From the NCBI GenBank assembly GCA_947371645.1, contig CANBQJ010000027.1:1-26927 (forward strand): a stretch of DNA of 26,927 nt. Direction: 5' to 3'. Source of the stretch: Burkholderiales bacterium (GTDB lineage Bacteria > Pseudomonadota > Gammaproteobacteria > Burkholderiales > Burkholderiaceae). Made by a program: the position numbers and the translations under genes. Under the pieces are notes generated by a model that did not search any database, was not told the origin of the DNA, and saw only the letters and a list, made by a program, of their open reading frames with translations. Positions 8,374 to 16,892 of this stretch are shown here, piece by piece; positions within the stretch are counted from its first letter, which is position 1, and every line of letters starts with the position of its first letter.

Positions 8374-8393
8374 AGGCCACCTGCGGGTGGCCT
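8374..8393 (-). terminator. Stem-loop downstream of the HiPIP gene
   Basis: AGGCCACC (8374-8381) and GGTGGCCT (8386-8393) form a perfect 8-bp GC-rich stem with a 4-base loop, 17 bases after the HiPIP stop. Read leftward the stem is followed by TTAGC, so the T-tract is short. It is a plausible terminator or 3'-end stabiliser for the short HiPIP message. Confidence 0.5.
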
Positions 8394-8410
8394 CGGTGTT
8401 CAGGCTTCGA

Positions 8411-8722
8411 TCAGGCCTTTTTGGCCCAGCCCGAGCACCAGCCCTTGGCGTTGGCCTGCTTGCCACCCAGCAGCGGGCAGGCGCCCCAGGCGTCGCCAGC
8501 CTTGCCCTGGAAGAACTGGCAGTTGCCGCAGACGTTGCCGGCCTTGTAGGTGGCGTACTTCTTGGCATCGACCTTGGTGGCGTCCTGCTTGTAGCCCAGC
8601 GCCGTGGCGGTGGGGTCTTTCTCGTCCACATGGGCTGCGTCTGCAGCGTGGGCAGCGGTGGCAACCGACAGCACGGCGGCGGCAGGCACCAGGGTCATCA
8701 TGAATTGGCGGCGAGAGGTCAT
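8411..8722 (-). CDS. High-potential iron-sulfur protein (HiPIP), Tat-exported
   Basis: HiPIPs are small periplasmic electron carriers with one [4Fe-4S] cluster working between +3 and +2 states, usually donating electrons to terminal oxidases or photosynthetic reaction centres. The 103-residue precursor has a twin-arginine signal (SRRQFMMTLVPAAAVL...AAHA, cleavage near residue 26), consistent with export of a folded cluster protein. The four ligands are Cys65, Cys68, Cys82 and Cys96, spaced CxxC-x13-C-x13-C, with family landmarks NCQFFQG, ACPLLGGK and GWCSGWAKKA. GGAGA precedes ATG 8722. The gene diverges from a MerR-type regulator across 188 bases. No reaction centre or cytochrome gene is adjacent, so the partner is unknown. 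Confidence 0.95.
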   Translation of the reverse strand: MTSRRQFMMTLVPAAAVLSVATAAHAADAAHVDEKDPTATALGYKQDATKVDAKKYATYKAGNVCGNCQFFQGKAGDAWGACPLLGGKQANAKGWCSGWAKKA

Positions 8723-8871
8723 GTGTTCTCCGTAGGTCAGTGGGGGTGCGCCAGTGTGACGCGAAAAATGAACCGGAATGGCTCAGGAATTGGAGTCAAA
8801 GCAGGTGTGGCGCCGGACTGACGCCGAAATCGAGCCACTTGGCTGCGTCATGTGATTCAAACTGGGGCCGT

Positions 8872-8885
8872 GCAGATTCGTCTGC
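8872..8885 (+). promoter_or_regulatory. UUCG-loop hairpin in the leader of the MerR-type gene
   Basis: GCAGA-TTCG-TCTGC forms a perfect 5-bp stem closed on a UUCG tetraloop, 25 bases before ATG 8911. UUCG loops nucleate stable hairpins, though the closing pair is A-U rather than the best C-G. The rest of the 8723-8910 divergent region shows no convincing promoter for either gene. Confidence 0.35.
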
Positions 8886-8910
8886 GGGTCAAATTCGCTT
8901 TGAGGGCTTC

Positions 8911-9984
8911 ATGAACGACACAAATCTGCTTCAAGACGATGTGAAAGCACCCCGCTACCGCAGCAGCGCGGCGGCGCGGATGGTGAACATCCCGGTGGCC
9001 ACCCTCAGGGTGTGGGAGCGGCGCTATCAGGTCGTGGGGCCTTTGCAGTCGGCCTCTGGTCAGCGTTTGTACTCCAGCCAGGACGTGCGGCGTTTGGTGC
9101 TCATCAAGCAACTGGTGAATCGCGGCCACGCCATCGGCATGCTGGCCCGCATGGAAACGCCCAGGTTGCAGGACCTGCTGGACGAGGCCCGCGATGTGGA
9201 CATCAGCCTGCAGGTCACGGGCCCCAGCCCTCGCGCGGCGTTGAATGCGGCTTCGGCCTCGGTGGTGAACAGCACGACCAGCGCGCGCAATGGGCACACG
9301 CCGGCTTCGGCCCAGGCCACCAGGGTGGTGCTGGTGGGCCAGTCAACCGGCCTGCGCTGGTCGGCCGCCTTGCAAGGCCTGCAAGAGTTCGATCTCGTGG
9401 CGCAGGTGGACGCCAGTCCCGCGGCCGAACTGGGGCTGCGGCAGGTGAACGCCGACGTGCTGTTGGCCGACCTGGGCGCCATCCACATGGAAACCGTGGA
9501 CTGGCTGGTGCGCGTGCAGCAGATGGTGGGCGCACGGCAGATGGTGGTGGTGTACGGCTTTGCCAACACCCAGGTGCTGGACGCCCTGCGCGTGCGCGGC
9601 GCCTTGCTCAAGCGGGCGCCCCTGAGCCCGGAGGACCTGTTGCTGGGCCTGCGCGAGACGGTGCGCGGCTGGCACAGCGTGTCTCTGGCTTTGCGCCAGC
9701 TGCCCGACCCGGCGCCAGCGCCCAGGTTCGACCCAGCCCGCCTGGACCAGCTCATCTCGGCGATGCCGCGCGTGGCCTGTGAGTGCCCGCGCCACCTGGC
9801 CGATCTGGTGACCATGCTGGGCCAGTTCGAGGCCTACAGCGCCGATTGCGAAACCCGCCAGCCCGCCGATGTGGCCCTGCACGCCTACCTCTACCGCGTG
9901 GCCGGCCATGCCCGCGCCATGATGGAAGAGGCGCTGCTCACCCTGGCCCGCGCCGAAGGGATCCTGCCCATGCAGGCAGCCTAG
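8911..9984 (+). CDS. MerR family transcriptional regulator with unusual C-terminal domains
   Basis: This 357-residue protein starts at ATG 8911 (GAGGG upstream; the frame is open further left without a ribosome binding site). Residues 16-75 are a MerR-type winged helix: YRSSAAARMVNIPVATLRVWERRYQ, then GQRLYSSQDVRRLVLIKQLVNRG. After a linker, residues 138-250 form a Rossmann-like alternating strand/helix domain (VVLVGQS, FDLVAQVDA, ADVLLADLG, MVVVYGFAN) in the place where CarH/LitR regulators have a cobalamin-binding domain. The cobalamin motif DxHxxG is not present, so B12 binding is not supported. Residues 275-350 are helical and contain CECPRH (Cys290, Cys292, His295) and Cys313, a possible metal or redox site. 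It diverges from the HiPIP gene and may control it, which is only inferred from position. Confidence 0.85.
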   Translation: MNDTNLLQDDVKAPRYRSSAAARMVNIPVATLRVWERRYQVVGPLQSASGQRLYSSQDVRRLVLIKQLVNRGHAIGMLARMETPRLQDLLDEARDVDISLQVTGPSPRAALNAASASVVNSTTSARNGHTPASAQATRVVLVGQSTGLRWSAALQGLQEFDLVAQVDASPAAELGLRQVNADVLLADLGAIHMETVDWLVRVQQMVGARQMVVVYGFANTQVLDALRVRGALLKRAPLSPEDLLLGLRETVRGWHSVSLALRQLPDPAPAPRFDPARLDQLISAMPRVACECPRHLADLVTMLGQFEAYSADCETRQPADVALHAYLYRVAGHARAMMEEALLTLARAEGILPMQAA

Positions 9985-10014
9985 GTCTGAGCGGTCATCA
10001 ACGGGGCGGGCAGC

Positions 10015-10021
<7 letters not shown>
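9984..10021. terminator. Stem-loop between the convergent MerR-type and ABC exporter genes
   Basis: GGTCTGAGC (9984-9992) pairs with GCTCAGGCC (10013-10021): nine pairs, one of them G-U, with a 20-base loop. It spans the end of both converging genes and could act in both directions. There is no T-tract. Confidence 0.4.
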
Positions 10022-11871
<1,850 letters not shown>

Positions 11872-11931
11872 ATGGGGCTCCGCATCAGGGTGGGCCGCAA
11901 GGTTACCGCAGTGCCGGTTTGCCCGTGCGGA

Positions 11932-12813
11932 TCAGCTGGTGGCGCTGGCTTCTGGCAGGGCTTTGTGCGCGCCGGTGTCGGACACCGCGTTGAGCAGTTG
12001 CCTCACCACCTCGTGGCCCATGGCGGCCTCGGCCAGCAGGTAGCCTCCCACCTCGCCGATGCCCACCACCATGTCTGCCCCGGCCGCTTCGATGAAGGCG
12101 CGCTGGCCCGGGTCCAGCAGCTCCGCCACGATGCGGGCATGGGGGTTCACGCGGCGGGCCAACAGCACGCTGACCGCGGTGAGCGCATCGGCGTTGTGCT
12201 TCTCGGCGTAGTTGGCCAGCACCAGCACGGTGGCCGCGCTGCCCAGGCAGGACTTGTCCACGGCTTCTCCGCGTATGGGGTAAGGCGAGCGGGTGAATTC
12301 GAGCAGCGGGTCGTCGCTGGGCTTGTGCTCCAGGTCGGCCACGACCAGGATGGGCGCATGCTCGTAGAGGGGCTCGCGCCGCAGCGACTGGATGATGGCC
12401 GGGCCCTTGAGGTTCCAACCCAGGATGACCAGGTGATGGCTGAGCTTGTGCATCTTCAACCCCATTTCGTCCTTGACCTTGCGCTCGATGAGCACGGCGG
12501 CGGCCAGCGCGCACAGCAAGGCCGTCAGCAGCTTGGAGAGGATCAGGGCAAAGCCCACGACCCAGCGGCCACCTGCAGTGGCCGGTTGCACGGCCGAGTC
12601 ACCCGAGGTGGTCATGGTGACCAGCAGGCCATAGGTGGCGTCGGACAGGTCGTGTATGCGGGGGCTGTTGCCGTGCTCGAAGATGTAGACCATCAGGGCA
12701 CAACCCAGCCACACCGCCATGAAGAGCCCGGTGAGCTCGACGATGAAGCGATACCTCGCCACCGCCATCAGACGGATGAACATGGCCATCAGGCCATTGC
12801 GTGCCACCAACAT
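11932..12813 (-). CDS. Two-TM ion channel with Rossmann (TrkA-N/RCK-like) domain and altered filter
   Basis: The 293-residue product has two hydrophobic segments (about 23-46 and 82-110) around a pore loop, then a cytoplasmic nucleotide-binding-like domain (about 125-275). That domain opens with HHLVILGWNLKGPAIIQSL and has AATVLVLANYAEKHNADALTAVSVLLARR and IVAELLDPGQ, the layout of Kch/RCK-type channels. The loop reads TMTTSGDSAVQP (residues 66-77), where potassium channels have TTVGYGD: two filter residues are missing, so potassium selectivity is doubtful. ATG 12813 is preferred to GTG 12819 because GAGG then sits 8 bases before it; the GTG would nearly touch the Shine-Dalgarno sequence. The ABC exporter follows 60 bases on, probably co-transcribed; PPK2 ends 127 bases upstream. 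Confidence 0.85.
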   Translation of the reverse strand: MLVARNGLMAMFIRLMAVARYRFIVELTGLFMAVWLGCALMVYIFEHGNSPRIHDLSDATYGLLVTMTTSGDSAVQPATAGGRWVVGFALILSKLLTALLCALAAAVLIERKVKDEMGLKMHKLSHHLVILGWNLKGPAIIQSLRREPLYEHAPILVVADLEHKPSDDPLLEFTRSPYPIRGEAVDKSCLGSAATVLVLANYAEKHNADALTAVSVLLARRVNPHARIVAELLDPGQRAFIEAAGADMVVGIGEVGGYLLAEAAMGHEVVRQLLNAVSDTGAHKALPEASATS

Positions 12814-12819
12814 GCCCAC

Positions 12820-12891
12820 ACCTCACATGCAAGCCAGACAAGGCCAGTCTATGCCCGTGGCCTGGGTGGGTGGTCAGGGAAAGTGTGAGGT
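12820..12891 (-). promoter_or_regulatory. Long-range inverted repeat covering the channel Shine-Dalgarno sequence
   Basis: ACCTCACA at 12820-12827 and TGTGAGGT at 12884-12891 are exact complements separated by 56 bases. In the leftward transcript the downstream copy contains the GAGG Shine-Dalgarno sequence of the channel gene, so pairing would hide it. The rest of the 127-base gap between PPK2 and the channel shows no clear terminator. Confidence 0.35.
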
Positions 12892-12940
12892 TGGATGCCG
12901 GCAGATGTGGCGTTGTGCCGGGTGGGGCGCCAGCGTGGCC

Positions 12941-13879
12941 TCAATAGCGTTCGGGCACGTGCATGCTGGCAGGCACAGGCTGGCGGATGTAGTCCTCGCG
13001 GCGCACGCGCGGGGGCAGTTGCACCGACTTGTGTTCGACGTCGACGTAATCGAAGTGCGACAGCAGGTGGTGGATCATGTTGAGGCGGGCGCGCTTCTTG
13101 TCCACGGCCTGCACCACCCACCAGGGCGCCTCAGCGATGTGGGTGCGCTCGAGCATCACCTCTTTGGCGCGGGTGTAGTCCTCCCAGCGGCGGCGGCTCT
13201 CGAGGTCCATGGGGCTGAGCTTCCACTGCTTGAGCGGGTCATGGATGCGGCCCAGGAAGCGCGCCTCCTGCTCTTCATCCGAGATGGAGAACCAGTACTT
13301 GAGGACGCGGATGCCGCTGCGTACCAGCATCTTCTCGAACTCGGGCACGGAGCGGAAGAACTCTTCGAGGTCTACGTCGCTGCAAAAGCCCATCACACGC
13401 TCCACGCCGGCGCGGTTGTACCAGCTGCGGTCAAAGAGCACGATCTCGCCGGCTGCGGGCAGGTGGGCCACGAAGCGCTGGAAGTACCACTGCGTCTTTT
13501 CGCGGTCGTTGGGGGCGGGCAGGGCGGCCACGCGGCACACGCGCGGGTTCAGGCGCTGCGTGATGCGCTTGATGGCGCCACCCTTGCCGGCGGCGTCGCG
13601 GCCCTCAAAGAGCACCACCACGCGCTCGCCGGTGTGCACCACCCAGTCCTGCAGCTTGACCAGTTCGCCCTGCAGGCGGAAGAGCTCGCGGAAGTACATG
13701 CGCCGCAGGGCCTGGCCTTCGGTGGTGTGGGCCGCATCGCCATCGAGGATGCGGTCGTCGAGCTCCATCTCCAGCTCTTCGTCGAAGCTGTCGAGGGTGT
13801 CTTCGTGCAGTCGCTGCAGCAGTTCGGCGGACAGCGGCTCGGAATCAGAGAAATTGGGCGCAGACATCAAGGGGCTCAT
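12941..13879 (-). CDS. ppk2: Polyphosphate kinase 2 (PPK2 family, single domain)
   Basis: PPK2 enzymes transfer phosphate between polyphosphate and nucleoside di- or monophosphates, usually making GTP or ATP from polyphosphate. The 312-residue product has one kinase domain: Walker A GRDAAGKGG (93-101), the block VALPAPNDREKTQWYFQRF, Walker B/DRS motif LFDRSWYNRAGVERVMGFC with Asp150, and the lid region SPMDLESRRRWEDYTRAKE. It ends in the family block PWWVVQAVDKKRARLNMIHHLL. The substrate class (NDP or NMP) cannot be decided by eye; the single domain fits class I or III. Start choice is uncertain: ATG 13879, ATG 13867 and TTG 13921 are all in frame and none has a good ribosome binding site. 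The HD-GYP gene ends about 80 bases upstream on the same strand. Confidence 0.93.
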   Translation of the reverse strand: MSPLMSAPNFSDSEPLSAELLQRLHEDTLDSFDEELEMELDDRILDGDAAHTTEGQALRRMYFRELFRLQGELVKLQDWVVHTGERVVVLFEGRDAAGKGGAIKRITQRLNPRVCRVAALPAPNDREKTQWYFQRFVAHLPAAGEIVLFDRSWYNRAGVERVMGFCSDVDLEEFFRSVPEFEKMLVRSGIRVLKYWFSISDEEQEARFLGRIHDPLKQWKLSPMDLESRRRWEDYTRAKEVMLERTHIAEAPWWVVQAVDKKRARLNMIHHLLSHFDYVDVEHKSVQLPPRVRREDYIRQPVPASMHVPERY

Positions 13880-13958
13880 CACGTACAGGGATGAGCCGAA
13901 GCTGCCATGGCTTTGTGACAAGGCTGTGGCAGCCCCGCCTTCAGCGCCCGCGCCAGCC

Positions 13959-14954
13959 TCACATCAGAGACAGGACATGCGGCAAGTGAGAGGCGGTGGC
14001 CCAGCGCTGATCTGGCGTGGCGGCGACGATGTGCCTGCCCGAATCCCGCCGGGTGTGGCTGCGCACGGGGGCAGGCAGCGGCGTGCCGTCGCCCAGGCGC
14101 AGCAGCACCACGTCAGGCGAGTGCTGGTCAGGCATGCGCCGCACCACGATGGCGTGCTCGCCGGATGCCAGCTCCACCAGGCACCCCGGGGGGTACAGGC
14201 CCAGCTCGCGGATGATGGTCGCGCCGAAGTAGCCCACGCTGCGCTGGCGGAAGATTTCTGCGGCGGCGCGCGGGCTCAGCAGGCTGTCACGACCCTGCCG
14301 CGGGCTGAGCTTGGCGCCGAAGATGTCGCAGGTGTGGATGGCGTCGGCCAGGGGGTGGGCCTGGCTGAGGCCCAGGGGGTAGCCTTTGCCATCGGTCTGC
14401 TCGTGGTGCTCGGCCACGGCCTGCAACCAGTCTGCCTGTGTCACGCCCAGGGCCCGCAGCATCTCGCGCGACCGCAAAGGGTGTTCGTCAATGAGGTCTC
14501 GCTGCTCGTCGTTGAGCGGCCCCTGCTGCTGCGCCAGTTCCAACTGCAAGGCCATGATCGACAGGTTCATGGTCAGGCCGGCCTGGATGGCGAGCGCGGT
14601 GCGGGCTTCGCCCCAGTCCTTGCGCAGGCCGATCAGCGTGAGCAGCATGCCCGTGTGCATGGCGTGCAGCACGCTGTAGCGGCGGACCCTGTCCGTGGTG
14701 GCAAAGACCAGGTGAAAGATCGCCACGTCCGGGTCCTGCAGGACCAGGGTGCGCAGGCGGTCGCTGGTGTGCTTCAGTTGCCCGGTGAAATCGAGGCAGG
14801 CATGGGGTGACATGAGCAGGGGCTCCAGCTCATCGGCGAGGTGCTGCCACCGTTGCCAGTGGTCTTGCGGGCCGGCCAGCGGCAAGGCGTGGGCAGGGGA
14901 GGAGCTCAGTGGGGCGGCCATGTGGGATGCGTGCTGGGCGTGCATGACGTGCAT
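13959..14954 (-). CDS. Degenerate HD-GYP domain protein lacking the HD dyad
   Basis: HD-GYP proteins normally hydrolyse cyclic di-GMP with a two- or three-iron site. In this 331-residue protein the GYP half is recognisable: EHPLRSREML (His158) and EHHEQTDGKGYPLGL (His183, His184, Glu185, GxGYP 189-193), followed by IHTCDIFGAKLSPR. Upstream, His97 and His100 lie in the helix that carries the first metal ligand. Where active members have HDIGK, this protein reads GLTMN (126-130), so the key His-Asp dyad is gone and catalysis is unlikely. It may be a c-di-GMP-binding or protein-interaction module. The C-terminal 80 residues form a small beta-rich region (PPGCLVELASGEHAIVVRR...VVLLRLGDG). ATG 14954 has AGGTG about 9 bases upstream. 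It heads the leftward group that includes PPK2. Confidence 0.82.
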   Translation of the reverse strand: MHVMHAQHASHMAAPLSSSPAHALPLAGPQDHWQRWQHLADELEPLLMSPHACLDFTGQLKHTSDRLRTLVLQDPDVAIFHLVFATTDRVRRYSVLHAMHTGMLLTLIGLRKDWGEARTALAIQAGLTMNLSIMALQLELAQQQGPLNDEQRDLIDEHPLRSREMLRALGVTQADWLQAVAEHHEQTDGKGYPLGLSQAHPLADAIHTCDIFGAKLSPRQGRDSLLSPRAAAEIFRQRSVGYFGATIIRELGLYPPGCLVELASGEHAIVVRRMPDQHSPDVVLLRLGDGTPLPAPVRSHTRRDSGRHIVAATPDQRWATASHLPHVLSLM

Positions 14955-15220
14955 GGGTGCACCTGGTTGCGAGAGTTTTCATTTCTGGGTGTCGTGCCAC
15001 GATAAGGCATGGTCACCCCCTCGCCAAGCGACCGAATTCACGCTTTGCAGGGGTGTTTCGGTGTGCGCTGCAGCATGGCATGTGCACCACAGCGGTGCCC
15101 TGGCCCCGGGCGCGGGCGGCAGCCGGGCTTGCGTCGATAATGTGAGTTCGCGGCCCGCTTTGCGGCGGCCAGCTGACGCCTTTTGTTTGTGCCTCTTGTT
15201 TGCGCCCATCTGACACGCCC
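14955..15220. other. Divergent intergenic region between the HD-GYP and acyltransferase genes
   Basis: This 266-base region should hold both divergent promoters. The only promoter-like element I see is GATAAT at 15136-15141 on the plus strand, about 80 bases before ATG 15221 and without a recognisable -35 box. No gene, terminator or clear operator is visible in the rest. Confidence 0.4.
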
Positions 15221-16114
15221 ATGATTGAACGGATCTCGTCCGCCTTGAAATGGCTGCTGGCCAGCAGCTTGCTGCTGTGCAACACCCTGGTGGTGTTCTC
15301 GGGGATGATCCCGTTTGCCTTGCTCAAGCTGCTGGTGCCGGTGCGCCTGGTTCGCCGCCCGGTGGACGCGGTGCTCAACGGCCTGGCCACCATCTGGATC
15401 GACATCAACGCTGGCTGGATGGCGCTGGTGGGCCACACCCGCTGGCACCTGCAGGGCTTTGCGCGGTTCGACGCCAAAGGCTGGTACCTGGTGAGCAGCA
15501 ATCACCAGAGCTGGGTCGACATCCTCGTCCTGCAGAAGGTGTTCAACCGCAAGATCCCCATGCTGAAGTTCTTCATCAAGCATGAGCTCATCTACGTGCC
15601 CATCATGGGCCTGGCCTGGTGGGCATTGGACTTCCCCTTCATGAAGCGCCGCGGCGGCAGCACCGCCAAGCAGGACCTGGCCACGGCCCGCAAGTCCTGC
15701 GAGAAGTTCAAGCTCATCCCCACATCGGTGATCAGTTTTGTGGAAGGCACGCGTTACACCCCCACCAAGGCCGGTGAGCAAAAGACACCTTTCAAGCACC
15801 TGCTCAAGCCCAAGACCGGTGGCGTGGGCATGGCGCTGGAGACCATGGGCGAGCTGTTCCAGTCCCTGGTGGACGTGACCATCGTGTACCCCAATGGCGT
15901 GCCCACCTTCATGGACCTGCTGACCGGGCGCATCACCGACGTGATCGTCACCGTGCGCGAGGTGCCCATCCCCAAGCACCTGCTGGTTGACGAGCACGGT
16001 GACGCGCCGCCGCGCACCGCTTTGCAGGAGTGGGTCAACGCCATGTGGCGGGCCAAGGACACCGAGATCGATCGGCTGACGGCCGATTTCCGGGCGGGTC
16101 AAGCGGCTGTTTGA
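15221..16114 (+). CDS. 1-acyl-glycerol-3-phosphate/lysophospholipid acyltransferase, YihG-like
   Basis: The 297-residue inner-membrane protein belongs to the PlsC acyltransferase superfamily, which moves acyl chains from acyl-CoA or acyl-ACP onto lysophospholipids. Motif I is NHQSWVD (Asn94, His95, Asp100: the HX4D catalytic pair) and motif III is FVEGTR (173-178). The blocks IPMLKFFIKHELIYVPIMGLAWWALDFPFMKR and KSCEKFKLIPTSVISFVEGTR closely resemble E. coli YihG and eukaryotic LCLAT1-type enzymes rather than the house-keeping PlsC. An N-terminal hydrophobic helix (about 9-38) anchors it. ATG 15221 is chosen; a TTG at 15200 is also in frame. It faces the hypothetical gene that ends at 16158. 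Confidence 0.92.
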   Translation: MIERISSALKWLLASSLLLCNTLVVFSGMIPFALLKLLVPVRLVRRPVDAVLNGLATIWIDINAGWMALVGHTRWHLQGFARFDAKGWYLVSSNHQSWVDILVLQKVFNRKIPMLKFFIKHELIYVPIMGLAWWALDFPFMKRRGGSTAKQDLATARKSCEKFKLIPTSVISFVEGTRYTPTKAGEQKTPFKHLLKPKTGGVGMALETMGELFQSLVDVTIVYPNGVPTFMDLLTGRITDVIVTVREVPIPKHLLVDEHGDAPPRTALQEWVNAMWRAKDTEIDRLTADFRAGQAAV

Positions 16115-16157
16115 CCGGCCGATTGAAGGGCTGATCCAGGGCCGATGGACGGGCCGC

Positions 16158-16892
16158 TCAGTGCGCCTGAGGCTGGCTTGCCGCCAGCAGCGGGGCACGC
16201 AAGCGGGCTTCGAAGTCTTTGGGGGTGACGTACTGCAACAGCTCCTTGCCCTCGCTGTCGATCAGCACGTCCAGGCCTTTGGCCGGGTAGAGCAGGTGCA
16301 CGGCATGGGCGTTGCCGTGCAGGCGCTCGGCGGGCTCGCCAAAGCGGGCGGTCACGGTCTTGTCGTCGAGTTGCGCCTGGGGGATGAAGCTCAGGCCCAC
16401 CACCGTGGCCTTCATCGCTTCCACCAGGTCATTGGTGGCCAGGATGTAGCGGCGCGTGGTGCTTTCCATGAACTCGGCCTTGACGGCGCGGCTGCGCCAG
16501 CCTTGCAGTTGGGCGGGCGTGGCCTGAGCGCTGACGACGAGCTTGCCGCTGACGAAGTCGGCCTGGGCCGGGTCAACGAAGGCCTCCAGGTGGCCGTCTT
16601 CGTCAGGCGCGGCCACGACCGCCACCTGGGTGTCCATGCCGTAGCGCTGCACGGCATCGCCCAGGGTGCTGCGGCCCACCACCAGGCCCAGGGCCTGCAA
16701 GCCGCCATCAGGCAGGGCCTGGACCTGCCAGGGTGCGGGGATGGCGCTGTCGCCGGCGGCAGGTGCGCTGGCCAGCTCTTCCAGGGGCTTGCCGCCAGAG
16801 GCATCGCTGGAGCCGGAGTGGCGACCGGCGATGAACAAGGCCGTGCCGACGGCAACGGCCATCATCGACAGTACTGCTGTGGAAGTTTTCAT
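16158..16892 (-). CDS. Hypothetical membrane-anchored or exported protein, 244 residues
   Basis: I do not recognise a family. The N-terminus MKTSTAVLSMMAVAVGTALFIAGRH is a signal anchor or uncleaved signal, followed by a small-residue-rich spacer (about 26-50). The remainder is soluble alpha/beta with two halves of similar flavour: LGLVVGRSTLGDAVQRYG (68-85) and VVGLSFIPQAQLDDKTVTARFGEPAERL. The latter looks like the helix-then-'RFGxP' pattern of small periplasmic lipoprotein-like repeats, ending VHLLYPAKGLDVLIDSEGKELLQYVTPKDF. Its ATG overlaps the stop of the upstream aldolase gene (ATGA at 16892-16889), so translation is probably coupled and the two products may be needed together. It is the third gene after matB and the aldolase. 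Confidence 0.75.
   Translation of the reverse strand: MKTSTAVLSMMAVAVGTALFIAGRHSGSSDASGGKPLEELASAPAAGDSAIPAPWQVQALPDGGLQALGLVVGRSTLGDAVQRYGMDTQVAVVAAPDEDGHLEAFVDPAQADFVSGKLVVSAQATPAQLQGWRSRAVKAEFMESTTRRYILATNDLVEAMKATVVGLSFIPQAQLDDKTVTARFGEPAERLHGNAHAVHLLYPAKGLDVLIDSEGKELLQYVTPKDFEARLRAPLLAASQPQAH

Noticed and set aside
8911..9984. CarH/LitR-type cobalamin light sensor
   Set aside because: The architecture is similar, but the DxHxxG cobalamin motif and the upper-ligand His/Trp region are not present.
12598..12618. Frameshift inside the channel filter as the cause of the missing residues
   Set aside because: The frame is intact on both sides and exactly two codons are missing relative to the canonical filter, so a simple indel error is unlikely, though an in-frame difference cannot be excluded.
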